In this document: positions 39,039 to 49,372 of the stretch, piece by piece | Layout: each line of letters starts with the position of its first letter | Position numbering within the stretch: the stretch's first letter is position 1 | Notes under the pieces: model-generated | Seen by the model: only the letters and a program-made list of their open reading frames with translations | Database searches by the model: none | What the model was told of the DNA's origin: nothing | Source: Rosenbergiella nectarea | GTDB lineage: Bacteria > Pseudomonadota > Gammaproteobacteria > Enterobacterales > Enterobacteriaceae | Assembly: GCF_900111105.1 (NCBI RefSeq) | Contig: NZ_FOGC01000001.1 | Span: 98,323 to 162,322, forward strand | Direction: 5' to 3' | DNA length: 64,000 bases | Translations under genes and position numbers: made by a program

Positions 39039-41177
39039 TTGCTTAATCCGACAATCCAAAAATTCCAATACGGTCAACATACCGTAACCATCGAAACCGG
39101 CATGATGGCTCGCCAAGCGACCGCAGCGGTCATGGTAAGCATGGACGATACTTGTGTATTCGTTACTGTTGTAGGCCAGAAAAAAGCGAAAGCAGGTCAA
39201 GACTTTTTCCCACTGACGGTCAACTACCAAGAGCGTACTTACGCCGCTGGCCGTATTCCGGGAAGCTTCTTCCGTCGTGAAGGCCGTCCAAGCGAAGGCG
39301 AAACGTTAATTGCTCGCCTTATCGACCGTCCAGTGCGTCCATTATTCCCAGAAGGCTTCGTTAACGAAGTACAGGTTATTGCAACCGTCGTCTCTGTTAA
39401 CCCACAAGTCCACCCTGACATCGTTGCGATGATCGGTGCTTCAGCGGCGCTATCGCTATCAGGCATTCCGTTCAACGGCCCAATTGGTTCAGCACGTGTT
39501 GGTTACATCAATGATCAATATGTTTTAAACCCGACGGCTGATGAGCTGGCGACAAGCCGCTTAGATTTAGTCGTAGCGGGCACTGAAAATGCAGTATTGA
39601 TGGTTGAATCTGAAGCCGAAATCCTGTCAGAAGACCAAATGTTGGGTGCGGTTGTCTTCGGTCACGACCAACAACAAGTTGTTATCGAGAACATCAAGCA
39701 ACTCGTTGAGAAAGCGGGTAAACCACGTTGGGATTGGCAGCCAGAAGCCGTCAACGAAAGTCTTAACAGCCGTATCGCAGCGCTGGCAGAGAGCCGTTTA
39801 AGCGAAGCTTACCGTATTACTGAAAAGCAACAGCGTTATGCGCAGATTGATGCTATTAAAAGCGAAACGACCGCAACGTTATTAGCAGAAGACGAAAGCT
39901 TAGACGAAGGTGAAATCAGCGATATTCTGCACGCGATCGAGAAAAACGTCGTACGTAGCCGTGTCTTAAACGGTGAACCACGTATTGATGGTCGTGAAAA
40001 AGATATGGTTCGTGGCTTAGATGTTCGCACTGGCGTTTTACCGCGTACTCATGGTTCATCACTGTTCACTCGTGGTGAGACCCAGGCATTAGTCACGGCG
40101 ACCTTAGGGACTGCACGTGATGCGCAGAGCCTGGATGAGCTGATGGGCGAAAAATCAGATTCATTCTTGTTCCACTACAACTTCCCTCCGTACTCAGTCG
40201 GTGAGACAGGGATGGTCGGTTCACCTAAGCGTCGTGAAATCGGTCACGGTCGTTTGGCGAAACGTGGCGTATTAGCCGTTATGCCTAAGCAAGATGAATT
40301 CCCGTATACCGTTCGTGTGGTCTCTGAGATTACTGAATCAAACGGTTCTTCATCAATGGCTTCTGTCTGTGGCGCATCGTTAGCGCTGATGGATGCAGGC
40401 GTACCGATTAAAGCAGCGGTAGCCGGTATTGCTATGGGTCTGGTGAAAGAAGACGAGCGTTTTGTCGTACTGTCTGACATCTTAGGTGATGAAGATCACC
40501 TTGGTGATATGGACTTTAAAGTTGCGGGAAGCCGAGAAGGTATCACTGCACTGCAAATGGATATCAAAATTGAAGGTATCACTCGCGAAATCATGCAAGC
40601 AGCCCTTAGCCAAGCGAAAGGCGCTCGTTTACATATTCTGAGTGTGATGGAAGAAGCGATCGGTACTCACCGTGGTGATATCTCTGAGTTCGCTCCACGT
40701 ATCCATACCATCCGTATCAGTCCTGATAAAATTAAGGACGTTATCGGTAAAGGTGGTTCAGTTATCCGTGCGTTAACAGAAGAAACGGGCACCACTATCG
40801 AAATCGAAGACGATGGTACCGTCAAAATCGCCGCGACAGATGGCGATAAAGCGAAAGAAGCGATTCGTCGCATCGAAGAGATCACGGCAGACATCGAAGT
40901 AGGTCGTATCTACAACGGTAAAGTGACCCGCATTGTTGACTTCGGTGCATTCGTTTCGATCGGTGGCGGTAAAGAAGGTCTGGTACATATTTCTCAAATC
41001 GCCGACAAGCGCGTAGAGAAAGTCTCTGATTACCTGCAAATGGCGCAAGAAGTGCCAGTTAAGGTATTAGAGATTGATCGCCAAGGCCGTGTACGCTTAA
41101 GCATGAAAGAAGCGGTGGAAAAACCACAAGCTGAAGCCTCTGAAGCGACCGACACACCAGCGACTGACGCCGAGTAA
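39039..41177 (+). CDS. pnp: Polyribonucleotide nucleotidyltransferase PNPase
   Basis: 3'-5' phosphorolytic exoribonuclease and degradosome component. The TTG start ([15 protein letters not shown]) is the same codon used in E. coli and gives 712 residues (E. coli 711). Two RNase PH domains carry [12 protein letters not shown] and the catalytic-domain [16 protein letters not shown] block. They are followed by the KH domain ([16 protein letters not shown]) and an S1 domain ([21 protein letters not shown]). A downstream gene in the same direction is nlpI. Confidence 0.98.
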   Translation: MLNPTIQKFQYGQHTVTIETGMMARQATAAVMVSMDDTCVFVTVVGQKKAKAGQDFFPLTVNYQERTYAAGRIPGSFFRREGRPSEGETLIARLIDRPVRPLFPEGFVNEVQVIATVVSVNPQVHPDIVAMIGASAALSLSGIPFNGPIGSARVGYINDQYVLNPTADELATSRLDLVVAGTENAVLMVESEAEILSEDQMLGAVVFGHDQQQVVIENIKQLVEKAGKPRWDWQPEAVNESLNSRIAALAESRLSEAYRITEKQQRYAQIDAIKSETTATLLAEDESLDEGEISDILHAIEKNVVRSRVLNGEPRIDGREKDMVRGLDVRTGVLPRTHGSSLFTRGETQALVTATLGTARDAQSLDELMGEKSDSFLFHYNFPPYSVGETGMVGSPKRREIGHGRLAKRGVLAVMPKQDEFPYTVRVVSEITESNGSSSMASVCGASLALMDAGVPIKAAVAGIAMGLVKEDERFVVLSDILGDEDHLGDMDFKVAGSREGITALQMDIKIEGITREIMQAALSQAKGARLHILSVMEEAIGTHRGDISEFAPRIHTIRISPDKIKDVIGKGGSVIRALTEETGTTIEIEDDGTVKIAATDGDKAKEAIRRIEEITADIEVGRIYNGKVTRIVDFGAFVSIGGGKEGLVHISQIADKRVEKVSDYLQMAQEVPVKVLEIDRQGRVRLSMKEAVEKPQAEASEATDTPATDAE

Positions 41178-41293
41178 TCGTTGTCTTCCTTTCCTGCTTC
41201 AATAGTGAAGCAGGATTTATTTCTTAAGGTGTCAAAGTATTGAGACGCCTTAATGTTGACTGCATCCGCATGCTGGTACCTGGGAGTGGAAGA

Positions 41294-42178
41294 ATGAAGC
41301 CTTATTTACGCTGGGGTTTTATTGCGACAGCTTTGTTGCTGGCTGGATGTAGCAACGCAAATTGGCGTAAGGACGAAGTATTAGCCGTTCCTTTACAGCC
41401 AACCTTGCAACAAGAAGTGATGCTTGCACGTATGGAACAAATACTTGCCAGTCGTTCACTGACAGAAGATGAACGCGCACAGTTGTTATATGAGCGCGGA
41501 GTGTTGTATGATAGTTTAGGTTTGCGGGCATTAGCGCGGAACGATTTTTCCCAAGCATTGTCCATAAGACCAGATATGCCTGAAGTCTTCAATTATTTAG
41601 GTATTTATCTTACGCAGGCAGGCAACTATGATGCTGCCTATGAAGCGTTTGATTCTGTACTGGAACTTGATCCAACTTACAATTATGCGCATCTTAACCG
41701 TGGCATCGCGTTTTACTATGGTGGCCGGTATAAGTTAGCGCAAGATGATCTGCTGGCGTTTTATCACGACGATCCTAATGACCCTTTTCGGAGTTTATGG
41801 CTTTACTTGGCGGAAAAGAATATTGATGCCAACAAAGCAACTACTGCGTTGCAGCAACGTTATAATGCAGCGAAAAGAGATCAATGGGGATGGAAAATAG
41901 TCGAATTCTACCTGGGCAAAATCAGCGAAAAGCAGCTGATGCAGAGTCTTCAGGAAGATGCTACGGATAACACCTCGCTCGCTGAACATCTCAGTGAAAC
42001 CAACTTCTATTTAGGTAAACATTACCTAAGTCTGGGGGAGAAGGATAACGCAGAAGCGTTATTCAAACTGACGGTCGCTAACAACGTGAATAACTTTGTT
42101 GAGCACCGATATGCATTGTTGGAGCTGGCGCTACTCGGCCAAGCACAAGACGACTTATCAGAATCTGACCAGCAATAG
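41294..42178 (+). CDS. nlpI: Lipoprotein NlpI (TPR protein)
   Basis: Outer-membrane lipoprotein with tetratricopeptide repeats. In E. coli it is an adaptor that presents MepS to the protease Prc. The ATG at 41294 gives 294 residues, the E. coli length. The lipobox LLAGC places the lipidated Cys at 19. TPR motifs are visible at about 60-160 ([37 protein letters not shown]). The reading frame continues 18 codons upstream without family similarity. Confidence 0.96.
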   Translation: MKPYLRWGFIATALLLAGCSNANWRKDEVLAVPLQPTLQQEVMLARMEQILASRSLTEDERAQLLYERGVLYDSLGLRALARNDFSQALSIRPDMPEVFNYLGIYLTQAGNYDAAYEAFDSVLELDPTYNYAHLNRGIAFYYGGRYKLAQDDLLAFYHDDPNDPFRSLWLYLAEKNIDANKATTALQQRYNAAKRDQWGWKIVEFYLGKISEKQLMQSLQEDATDNTSLAEHLSETNFYLGKHYLSLGEKDNAEALFKLTVANNVNNFVEHRYALLELALLGQAQDDLSESDQQ

Positions 42179-42213
42179 CTGACAAAAAACTTTTCATCTA
42201 GGAATTAACTTTC

Positions 42214-42244
42214 CATCATCCTTTTGGGATGAGGGTGTTTTTTT
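42214..42244 (+). terminator. Probable terminator after nlpI
   Basis: Imperfect stem CATCATCC / GGATGAGG around TTTTG followed by seven T residues. It lies between nlpI and yrbN-deaD. Confidence 0.6.
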
Positions 42245-42282
42245 GTCAAAAACTTCTAATTTGAGCCGGTTCACACTTATCA

Positions 42283-42363
42283 ATGAAAAGACCTGAAAGT
42301 TTTCATGACGAGTTATGTAGACTGGCCGCCGCAATCTACGAGGCACTTGTACTACATGACTGA
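42283..42363 (+). CDS. yrbN: Micropeptide YrbN
   Basis: 26-residue reading frame whose product ([14 protein letters not shown] and then [12 protein letters not shown]) matches the E. coli small protein YrbN in length and nearly every residue after position 5. It ends with TGA eight bases into deaD (ATGACTGA overlap), so translation of the two is probably coupled. The function is not known. Conservation of the peptide sequence, not just the reading frame, supports a real protein. Confidence 0.9.
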   Translation: MKRPESFHDELCRLAAAIYEALVLHD

Positions 42364-44209
42364 TATTCAAACCACTTTTTCCGATCTAGGCCTTAACGAA
42401 TCCATTCTTTCTGCATTGAACGACCTGGGCTACGTAAAACCATCACCTATTCAAGCGGAGTGTATTCCTCACCTGCTAGCTGGCCGTGATGTATTGGGTA
42501 TGGCCCAAACCGGAAGTGGTAAAACGGCAGCATTCTCACTGCCATTATTAAATAACATCGACCCTACTTTAAAAGCGCCACAAATTCTGGTGCTAGCACC
42601 AACGCGTGAGTTGGCGGTACAAGTAGGTGAAGCATGTAACGAATTCTCAAAACATATGCGTGGCGTTAACGTTCTGGCACTTTACGGTGGCCAACGTTAC
42701 GACGTACAGCTGCGCGCATTACGTCAAGGTCCACAGATTGTTGTGGGAACCCCTGGACGTTTACTTGATCACTTAAAACGCGGCACCCTTGACCTGTCAA
42801 ATCTGCGTGGTTTAGTGCTGGACGAAGCTGATGAAATGCTTCGTATGGGCTTCATCGAAGACGTTGAAACCATCATGGCGCAAATCCCAGAAGGTCATCA
42901 GACGGCGCTGTTCTCGGCAACGATGCCAGAAGCGATCCGTCGCATTACGCGTCGTTTTATGAACAACCCACAAGAAGTTCGTATTCAATCGAGCTTAACA
43001 ACGCGCCCAGACATCAGCCAATCTTATTGGACTGCTTACGGTCGTAAAAGTGATGCATTAGTCCGTTTCTTAGAAGCGGAAGATTTTGACGCAGCGATTA
43101 TTTTCGTGCGGACTAAAAATGCAACCTTAGAAGTGGCAGAAACGTTAGAGCGTAGCGGTTATAACAGCGCAGCGTTAAATGGCGACATGAACCAAGCGTT
43201 ACGTGAGCAAACGCTTGAGCGTCTAAAAGATGGTCGTTTAGATATTCTGATCGCGACGGATGTTGCGGCGCGTGGTCTAGACGTTGAGCGTATTAGCTTA
43301 GTCGTTAACTACGATATTCCATTGGATGCAGAGTCTTACGTTCACCGTATTGGCCGTACTGGCCGTGCAGGACGTGCAGGTCGCGCTTTACTGTTCGTTG
43401 AAAACCGTGAGCGTCGCTTACTGCGTAACATCGAACGCACCATGAAGCTGACGATCCCTGAAGTTGAACTGCCGAATGCAGAACTGTTGAGTACTCGTCG
43501 CCAAGAAAAATTTGCTGCGCGTGTACAACAGCAACTAGAAAGTAGCGATCTTGACCTGTACCGTGGTCTGTTGACTAAGCTGTCTCCTCAAGAAGATCTT
43601 GATATGGAAACACTGGCGGCAGCCCTGCTGAAAATGGCACAAGGTGAGCGTTCATTAATCGTTCCTGCTGAAGCACCACGTCCTCCACGTCGTGAATTCC
43701 GTGAGCGTGATGACCGCCGTAGCGATGACCGTCGTGGTAACCGCGACGCAGGTTCTCGTGAAGATCGTCCACGTCGTGAACGTCGTGATGTCGGTGATAT
43801 GCAGCTTTACCGCATTGAAGTTGGCCGTAATGATGGTGTTGAAGTGCGTCATATCGTTGGTGCTATTGCAAACGAAGGTGATATCAGCAGCCGTTACATC
43901 GGTAACATCAAATTGTTTGATGGTCACTCGACGATCGAGTTACCAAAAGGTATGCCGGGCGAAGTGTTACAACACTTCACTAAAACTCGCATTCTGAACA
44001 AACCTATGAACATGCAGTTAATGGGTGATGCACAGCCAGGCGAACCACGTCGTGGTCGTGGCGGTCGTGATGGCGGAAGCCGTGACGGTGCTGGCGCTGG
44101 CGCAGGCCGTGGTGGTCGTGAAGGTGGACGTCGTTTCGGCGGCGGTAACCGTAACGAAGGTAACCGCGGTGAAGGTCATCGTGGACGCCGTGAAGAATCA
44201 CGCCGTTAA
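42356..44209 (+). CDS. deaD: DEAD-box RNA helicase DeaD (CsdA)
   Basis: ATP-dependent RNA helicase for 50S assembly and cold-adapted mRNA decay. The ATG at 42356 overlaps yrbN and gives 617 residues (E. coli 629). A longer frame from 42305 would cover the yrbN region and lacks similarity. Motifs: Q-motif PSPIQAE, Walker A AQTGSGKT at 50-57, DEAD, SAT in LFSATMP, and [12 protein letters not shown] DbpA-like RNA-binding region ([21 protein letters not shown]) and an Arg/Gly-rich tail follow. Confidence 0.97.
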   Translation: MTDIQTTFSDLGLNESILSALNDLGYVKPSPIQAECIPHLLAGRDVLGMAQTGSGKTAAFSLPLLNNIDPTLKAPQILVLAPTRELAVQVGEACNEFSKHMRGVNVLALYGGQRYDVQLRALRQGPQIVVGTPGRLLDHLKRGTLDLSNLRGLVLDEADEMLRMGFIEDVETIMAQIPEGHQTALFSATMPEAIRRITRRFMNNPQEVRIQSSLTTRPDISQSYWTAYGRKSDALVRFLEAEDFDAAIIFVRTKNATLEVAETLERSGYNSAALNGDMNQALREQTLERLKDGRLDILIATDVAARGLDVERISLVVNYDIPLDAESYVHRIGRTGRAGRAGRALLFVENRERRLLRNIERTMKLTIPEVELPNAELLSTRRQEKFAARVQQQLESSDLDLYRGLLTKLSPQEDLDMETLAAALLKMAQGERSLIVPAEAPRPPRREFRERDDRRSDDRRGNRDAGSREDRPRRERRDVGDMQLYRIEVGRNDGVEVRHIVGAIANEGDISSRYIGNIKLFDGHSTIELPKGMPGEVLQHFTKTRILNKPMNMQLMGDAQPGEPRRGRGGRDGGSRDGAGAGAGRGGREGGRRFGGGNRNEGNRGEGHRGRREESRR

Positions 44210-44229
44210 TTAACGCTGTTATAACGACT

Positions 44230-44256
44230 AAGGGAGCCAATTGGCTCCCTTTTTTT
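44230..44256 (+). terminator. Intrinsic terminator after deaD
   Basis: Stem AAGGGAGCC / GGCTCCCTT with AATT loop and a T-run. It overlaps the stop of the convergent yhbW by two bases. Confidence 0.9.
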
Positions 44257-45280
44257 ATGCTGAAAGTGAATTAATGGCGTGATGGGCTTCCATCGCAAGT
44301 TGGTAAGAATAGATCCGGGCGTCATTATCGTAAATCTGACCATTAACCATCACCTCATCCACTTGATATTGCTGCTGAATAGCGCGCAGTCCATGAGTCA
44401 CTCCCGCAAGATCCCCGACTAATGAGAGGCTTAACGCTCGCTCTACGCCAAACTTCTCGGCCGGCGTCCAGATTTTATCCATTGTTTCCACCGGTTCGGG
44501 AAGTTTTCCCGGCACGCCACGACGTAAATGAATAAATTGCTGTTGTTGCGAGGTGAAGAGAAATCGTGCCCGCGCACGGCTTTCTGCCGCGATGATATTC
44601 ACGCCTATCATCACATAGGGCTGCGACAGCCGGGCCGATGGCACGAACTCGTTACGATAAAGGTTTATCGCCTGGCTAATGACATCTGGGGCGAAATGCG
44701 ATGCGAAAGCGAAGGGTAATCCTAACTTTGCTGCGAGTTGAGCACTGTACATGCTAGAGCCCAGTAGCCAGATGGGGATATTCAAGCCAACCCCCGGCAC
44801 TGGTCGGACTGTGAAAGTGTTATTGTCTTGCGTATCAAACCAGGTAATCAGCTGCCGAACGTCTTCTGGGAAACGCTCTTCACTCTGTGGCGTGCTATGA
44901 CGACGCAAAGCTTGCATGGTGGTGGGGTCGCTACCCGGCGCGCGACCGATGCCGAGATCGATTCGCCCAGGGTAGAGAGATTCCAAGGTCCCAAATTGTT
45001 CAGCAATGACTAAGGGGGAGTGATTAGGTAACATCACCCCCCCTGATCCTAAGCGTATATGGCGGGTGTTAGCAGCCAAATAACCGATCAGTACACTCGT
45101 TGCTGCGCTGGCAATACCCGGCATGTTGTGATGTTCGGCTAACCAATAACGATGATATCCCGCTTGCTCTGCGAAGCGAGCTAATGCTAAGGAACGTTTG
45201 AAAGCATCTCTCGCGTCACAAGATTGCGGAATGGGAGCGAGATCTAGCACCGATAGTTTAAATGGGCGATTTTCAGACAT
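44255..45280 (-). CDS. yhbW: Luciferase-like flavin monooxygenase family protein YhbW
   Basis: Member of the bacterial luciferase-like superfamily (alkanal monooxygenase alpha type), 341 residues (E. coli YhbW 335). The [22 protein letters not shown] block, the [21 protein letters not shown] region and the [11 protein letters not shown] segment are the family signatures for flavin binding. The substrate is unknown. It is convergent with deaD. A 260-base divergent promoter region separates it from yhbS. Confidence 0.92.
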   Translation of the reverse strand: MSENRPFKLSVLDLAPIPQSCDARDAFKRSLALARFAEQAGYHRYWLAEHHNMPGIASAATSVLIGYLAANTRHIRLGSGGVMLPNHSPLVIAEQFGTLESLYPGRIDLGIGRAPGSDPTTMQALRRHSTPQSEERFPEDVRQLITWFDTQDNNTFTVRPVPGVGLNIPIWLLGSSMYSAQLAAKLGLPFAFASHFAPDVISQAINLYRNEFVPSARLSQPYVMIGVNIIAAESRARARFLFTSQQQQFIHLRRGVPGKLPEPVETMDKIWTPAEKFGVERALSLSLVGDLAGVTHGLRAIQQQYQVDEVMVNGQIYDNDARIYSYQLAMEAHHAINSLSA

Positions 45281-45540
45281 AGGATACCTTCATATAAAAG
45301 GGGGCTGATATGCCTACACTCTACGCATTGCCAAGAAAAAGTGACTCGCAGTTTGTGCGAACTGGGGTTCTGAGGTATTGATTTGGCGCAGGTTTCACGA
45401 CATAGCGTAGCGGTGTTCTGCGCAGTTACCGAGATGAGATGGAGTGTGCTATGCTGACTTTCATCAAGGTAAATCGAAGTTTGTCTGAGCCCTTCCTTTT
45501 ACCCGTTGCCTACATTTTCACGCTTAGCAGAGGAAAAACT

Positions 45541-46047
45541 ATGCTTCTTCGTACTGAAATTGGTCTCGACGCAGCAGGGATTGATACGCTTATTCGACAC
45601 GGTGCTCAAGATCCGCAATTGGCGGAGCATATTCAGGCACTGCGTGAAGCGGGGCTCATTACGCTTGGCGTGGTGGCGACTGATGATGAAGGAAAAGTAC
45701 TAGGCTATCAGGCCTTTAGCCCGATTCAAGTGAATGGTGAAGACGTAAACTGGGTTGTGATTAGTGCAGCGGTTATTGACCCTCAGCATAGTTCGACGTC
45801 ATTGGCGAAGGACCTACTGTTCGAAGGATTAGACAGTTTAAATGAGTTTGGTTACCGGGCGGTGGTAGGTTATCAGGCATTACGCTGGTTAGAGGATCAG
45901 GGTTTTCAACCCGCATCAGGATTATCTCTGGAGTCATTGGGCGAACAAGAGGTCGTAATTTACCCTCTTGAAGAGCAAGATGCTGCGCAACATCAAGCAG
46001 TATTAACCTTACCTAGTGTCGATCTGACTGAATTAACCAATCATTAA
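45541..46047 (+). CDS. yhbS: YhbS-like GNAT-fold protein with degenerate acetyl-CoA motif
   Basis: 168-residue protein (E. coli YhbS 167) starting [15 protein letters not shown] after an AGAGGAAAAA site. A longer frame from 45439 is probably not used. The middle region ([20 protein letters not shown] and [18 protein letters not shown], here in parts) clearly matches YhbS. The pyrophosphate-binding loop expected as YRGQGLA reads HSSTSLA, so the Arg/Gly pattern needed for acetyl-CoA binding is lost, and the C-terminal third also differs. The fold is probably retained, while enzymatic activity is doubtful. Its end overlaps yhbQ by 35 bases, tail to tail. Confidence 0.8.
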   Translation: MLLRTEIGLDAAGIDTLIRHGAQDPQLAEHIQALREAGLITLGVVATDDEGKVLGYQAFSPIQVNGEDVNWVVISAAVIDPQHSSTSLAKDLLFEGLDSLNEFGYRAVVGYQALRWLEDQGFQPASGLSLESLGEQEVVIYPLEEQDAAQHQAVLTLPSVDLTELTNH

Positions 46048-46333
46048 TACTGGATGGCTGTTGCTTGACGATAGCCAATTTTTTTAAGCGGCTTAGCTGC
46101 TTAACACGGTATTCAACACGGAGTGCGCTAGCACGATCGCCTGCCGGACTTTGAAAGACAACGGTCAGCGGGCCTCGACCGCGTAACGCTTTCGCACCGC
46201 GACCACAGCTATGTTCCGCTAAGCGGCGAGGGACATCGGTGGTGATCCCCGTATAGAGTACCCCGCTCGCTGTTTGAATTAGGTAAAGATACCACTGGCA
46301 GTCGGCCTGTTCTACGGCCCTGTCTTGATGCAT
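46013..46333 (-). CDS. yhbQ: GIY-YIG family protein YhbQ
   Basis: 106-residue stand-alone GIY-YIG domain (E. coli 100). The motif appears as [20 protein letters not shown] near residues 14-33, followed by a conserved Arg in VPRRLAEH and the block [15 protein letters not shown]. The family includes nucleases. Activity reported for YhbQ homologues is on DNA, but the biological role is unclear. The 3' end overlaps yhbS tail to tail. Confidence 0.92.
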   Translation of the reverse strand: MHQDRAVEQADCQWYLYLIQTASGVLYTGITTDVPRRLAEHSCGRGAKALRGRGPLTVVFQSPAGDRASALRVEYRVKQLSRLKKLAIVKQQPSSINDWLIQSDRH

Positions 46334-46348
46334 TGTCAGGAGATCCTC

Positions 46349-46774
46349 GTGGATGAATTAGCGCACTGCCTTAACTATTTAGCTGGCCAGCATGTGCTGA
46401 CGCTATGCACACAACATGGTGATGAGTTCTGGGCGGCTAACTGTTTCTATGCACTGGATAGTGAGAATATCAGTTTTTGGCTTATGACAGAACCGAGTAC
46501 GCAGCATGGACGGTTAATGGTCGCCTCCCCACTGGTGGTTGGTACCGTCAGCGCGCAAACAGCCTCGGTTTCCCAATTACAAGGTGTACAGTTTCAGGGA
46601 GTCATCACCCTAGCAGAAGGTGATGTTGGTCAACGGGGCCTTGAGGCATACCAGCAACGCTTTCCCATCGCTAAACAGAAATCGGCACCGCTGTGGCAGT
46701 TAAAGATCGAACGATTGAAGATGACTGATAACCAACTGGGGTTTGGAACAAAACTACGTTGGCAGAGGCCATAA
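46349..46774 (+). CDS. yhbP: UPF0306 family protein YhbP
   Basis: 141-residue protein of the flavin-binding split-barrel type (E. coli 147). The GTG at 46349 follows CAGGAG at good spacing and matches the family start. A longer frame from a TTG at 46325 would overlap yhbQ. Segments [18 protein letters not shown] and [20 protein letters not shown] (given in parts) resemble YhbP. The function is unknown. It is head to head with yhbQ and convergent with ridA. Confidence 0.9.
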   Translation: MDELAHCLNYLAGQHVLTLCTQHGDEFWAANCFYALDSENISFWLMTEPSTQHGRLMVASPLVVGTVSAQTASVSQLQGVQFQGVITLAEGDVGQRGLEAYQQRFPIAKQKSAPLWQLKIERLKMTDNQLGFGTKLRWQRP

Positions 46775-46787
46775 CAGTGCCTCTGCC
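46761..46787. terminator. Stem-loop between convergent yhbP and ridA
   Basis: A 9-base perfect stem GGCAGAGGC / GCCTCTGCC overlaps the yhbP stop codon. No U-tract follows on either strand. It may pause transcription or protect 3' ends. Confidence 0.45.
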
Positions 46788-46797
46788 CAGGCTTGCA

Positions 46798-47184
46798 TTA
46801 ACTGCGTAATGCGATGGCTTCGATTTCGATACCGACATCTTTCGGTAGGCGGGCGACTTCTACACAAGAGCGCGCAGGGAAGGGAGCCTGGTGCTCAGTA
46901 AAAAACTGCTCGTAAGTTGCGTTAACTGTCGCAAAATCGTTGAGATCTTTAACGAAGACGGTGGTTTTCACGATATTTTTCACGCTCAAACCCGCTTGTT
47001 CGATAATCGCTTTCACGTTATTCAACGATTGGCGAGTCTGTGCCGCAATATCTGCAGGAACTTCACCCGTTTTCGGGTCGACAGGGATTTGGCCAGAGGT
47101 CAGAACAAGCTGACCGAGATCGACAGCTTGTACATAGGGGCCAATGGCGGCGGGTGCATGGTCGGTATTAATTTCACGTGACAT
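46798..47184 (-). CDS. ridA: Enamine/imine deaminase RidA
   Basis: Hydrolyses reactive 2-aminoacrylate-type imines formed by PLP enzymes such as threonine dehydratase. The product is 128 residues, the E. coli length. The conserved Arg in FPARSCVEVARLP near residue 105 and the SGQIPVDPKTGE block are present. It follows pyrI on the same strand with a gap of 60 bases, as in E. coli pyrBI-ridA. Confidence 0.97.
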   Translation of the reverse strand: MSREINTDHAPAAIGPYVQAVDLGQLVLTSGQIPVDPKTGEVPADIAAQTRQSLNNVKAIIEQAGLSVKNIVKTTVFVKDLNDFATVNATYEQFFTEHQAPFPARSCVEVARLPKDVGIEIEAIALRS

Positions 47185-47244
47185 ACTTCTTCCTCATGAC
47201 GATAACGAATAGCGTAAGATTCATTATAGGGAGCAGGCTGTTGA

Positions 47245-47706
47245 TTACCAGTGTCCAATCACGGCCTGACGAGAAAACTCTTTTTCGCAATAATGGCAAC
47301 GTAAATAGAGATCATTACGGCGCGTTTTAACGGCAAAGCGTGAATCCACAGGCTCATTATGGCTAATACAGTTAGCATTTGGGCAGACCAACACTGTGCG
47401 GATCTCATCCGGTAGCGTTGGGCGCAGCTTAGCCACCACTTTGAAATTCTCAATATTATTGATCGTAGCATTGGGGGCGTAGATCGCTAATTGGTTGATC
47501 TGATCCGCCGTCAGGAAAGTGTTTTCAATCTTGATCAGATCTTTAGTACGACCTTCGCCAGAAGGTAAATTTAAACCGATGGTGACTCGCTGATCCGTTT
47601 CGGTGAGGCGAAATAGGGTCAGAAGGCGAAAGCCGAGTCGAGCAGGTATGTGGTCGATTACACTACCGTTATTAATTGCTTCAACCTGTAATTTATCCTG
47701 ATTCAT
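47245..47706 (-). CDS. pyrI: Aspartate carbamoyltransferase regulatory subunit PyrI
   Basis: Binds CTP, UTP or ATP and gives allosteric control to PyrB. The product is 153 residues, the E. coli length. The zinc-binding C-terminal domain has four Cys in CPNANC and CHYC. The start overlaps the pyrB stop by four bases, suggesting coupled translation and balanced subunit supply. Confidence 0.98.
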   Translation of the reverse strand: MNQDKLQVEAINNGSVIDHIPARLGFRLLTLFRLTETDQRVTIGLNLPSGEGRTKDLIKIENTFLTADQINQLAIYAPNATINNIENFKVVAKLRPTLPDEIRTVLVCPNANCISHNEPVDSRFAVKTRRNDLYLRCHYCEKEFSRQAVIGHW

Positions 47707-48647
47707 GACGCCTCTCCTACTAACGTATTATTTAATACTAAAGACAACAGTGCTTGTCGAGCATAGATCCCGTTCCCAGCTTGTTGGAAGTACCATGCAT
47801 GGGGGGTCTCATCGACATCTGTCGCAATTTCATCCACTCTGGGTAGAGGGTGGAGCACTTTCATGTTCGGTTTCGCGGCGGCTAAATGTGAGGCCTGTAA
47901 AATAAATTGGGCCTTCATGTTAGCGTATTCAGAGGGATCTAAGCGCTCTTTCTGCACCCGCGTCATATAGAGGATATCAACCTGCGGAATAATTTCTTCG
48001 ATGCTGTCATGCTGTGACCAAGGACAACCGCTCTCATCTAACATATCCGTAATATACGTCGGCATTGCGAGGGCATTAGGAGAGATAAAATAGAAGTGAT
48101 TACCGGTAAATTTAGATAAGGCTTGTGCCAAAGAATGAACGGTTCGGCCATATTTTAAATCACCGACCATCGCAATATGCAGGTTATCGAGGCACTGCTG
48201 GGTCTCTTGAATGGTGAAGAGATCCAATAAGGTTTGCGTTGGGTGCTGGTTAGCCCCGTCACCGGCATTTAAGATGGGAACATTACCCGAAAATTCAGTG
48301 GCTAGCCGTGCGGCACCTTCTTGCGGATGACGCATAACGATAGCATCGACATAGTGACTAATCACCGAGATGGTGTCGGCAAGTGTTTCACCTTTCTTAC
48401 CTAAGGAAGTATTACCGCCATCGGCAAAGCCAACGGCTGAAGCCCCTAACCGCTGGATCGCGGTCTCAAAGGAGAGGCGTGTACGGGTTGAGGCCTCAAA
48501 AAAACAGCTTCCAATCACCTTATGCTTCAATCGTTCTGGCTGTGGATTTGCTTTTAGATAGGCTGCCGTTTCTAAAACCAGTTCCAGCTCGCTACGACTG
48601 AAATCATTGATTGAAATGATATGTTTTCCATATAGGGGGTTTGCCAT
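47703..48647 (-). CDS. pyrB: Aspartate carbamoyltransferase catalytic subunit PyrB
   Basis: Condenses carbamoyl phosphate and aspartate in pyrimidine synthesis. The ATG giving [10 protein letters not shown] at 48647 yields 314 residues (E. coli 311). A frame open 11 codons upstream lacks similarity. The carbamoyl-phosphate motif STRTR is at 53-57, with the GKKGE lysines and HPTQ and HPLPR motifs. It is preceded by a leader peptide gene and an attenuator terminator. Confidence 0.98.
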   Translation of the reverse strand: MANPLYGKHIISINDFSRSELELVLETAAYLKANPQPERLKHKVIGSCFFEASTRTRLSFETAIQRLGASAVGFADGGNTSLGKKGETLADTISVISHYVDAIVMRHPQEGAARLATEFSGNVPILNAGDGANQHPTQTLLDLFTIQETQQCLDNLHIAMVGDLKYGRTVHSLAQALSKFTGNHFYFISPNALAMPTYITDMLDESGCPWSQHDSIEEIIPQVDILYMTRVQKERLDPSEYANMKAQFILQASHLAAAKPNMKVLHPLPRVDEIATDVDETPHAWYFQQAGNGIYARQALLSLVLNNTLVGEAS

Positions 48648-48798
48648 GGGAGATATCCTCAACTGGGGGTGTGATGGCAAAAAAAAAGCCCCTAAAATAG
48701 GAGCTTTTCTTCTGAATAATGGGGCTTAGAAAACCACAGCACGTATTCCCGCTGACAGGCAGGTTGAGCGTGTGATGTGTTCGAATCGTCGTTGGCAT
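48604..48798 (-). CDS. pyrL: pyrBI operon leader peptide (PyrL-like)
   Basis: 64-codon reading frame that runs through the attenuator hairpin and 44 bases into pyrB in another frame. Segments such as FLSPIIQ and YFRGFFF lie in similar places to the PLITHS and NRGAFF segments of E. coli PyrL (44 residues). In the known mechanism, low UTP slows polymerase so that the ribosome on this frame blocks the terminator. The end point inside pyrB is unusual. Confidence 0.7.
   Translation of the reverse strand: MPTTIRTHHTLNLPVSGNTCCGFLSPIIQKKSSYFRGFFFAITPPVEDISHGKPPIWKTYHFNQ
48679..48708 (-). terminator. pyrBI attenuator
   Basis: On the minus strand the stem AAGCTCCTA / TAGGGGCTT (one G-U pair) is followed by nine T residues, within the leader reading frame and 32 bases before pyrB. 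This is the expected place of UTP-sensitive attenuation. Confidence 0.88.
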
Positions 48799-48866
48799 AA
48801 CAAAGTTCTCTAAGCTTGATGTTCGGCATTATACGCAGAGAGCCGAGGTTGGAGAATAGTTAATCT

Positions 48867-49343
48867 TCAATTTTTGCTCCCCACTCGCAACCAATCGCGT
48901 AGCCCATGACATAGCTGTGCTGTTGACTGACAATCCTTCGGGGCAATCCAGACATTATCGTTACCTGCCACAATGCCTAAGATGTTATCAGCATGTTGGC
49001 AGTCGATGAGCCTAGCAATCGCTTGACTGTAACCGGGGGCTGTATGAATCAACACAAAACTCTCGTTATTGACGATATCGATGACCATCTCGGCTAAAGG
49101 ATGCTGCGGGGTGAGCCTGGGCTGGTGCAAGCTATCGATAGCATAGATACGTTCTCCTCGAGCATTCTGAATTTTGGTTACGCCGAGTTGATGCAATAAT
49201 CGAGAAATGGTCGCTAAACTAATACGGCCTACGATCTTTTCAAGATCTTTTTGTAAAGCCGTCTGATGGGTATAGGCGCCTCTGACAATCAGCTGCTGAC
49301 AAAGGGCGACTAGGCCTTTTTCGGTCACACTTTTACGTTCCAT
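48867..49343 (-). CDS. ArgR-family arginine repressor paralogue of the deiminase locus
   Basis: 158-residue ArgR-type regulator (E. coli ArgR 156) with an N-terminal winged helix containing SLATISRLLHQLGV and a C-terminal hexamerisation and arginine-binding domain with VLIHTAPGYSQAIARLID. E. coli ArgR has two adjacent Asp residues (GDD) for arginine binding. Here the loop reads AGND, with Asn for the first. The ATG at 49343 has a GGAGAGAG site. Its place beside the arginine deiminase genes is like the Salmonella ArgR paralogue, so it probably controls them. Confidence 0.88.
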   Translation of the reverse strand: MERKSVTEKGLVALCQQLIVRGAYTHQTALQKDLEKIVGRISLATISRLLHQLGVTKIQNARGERIYAIDSLHQPRLTPQHPLAEMVIDIVNNESFVLIHTAPGYSQAIARLIDCQHADNILGIVAGNDNVWIAPKDCQSTAQLCHGLRDWLRVGSKN

Positions 49344-49372
49344 TTCATGCTCTCTCCATAATAAGTTCACGC

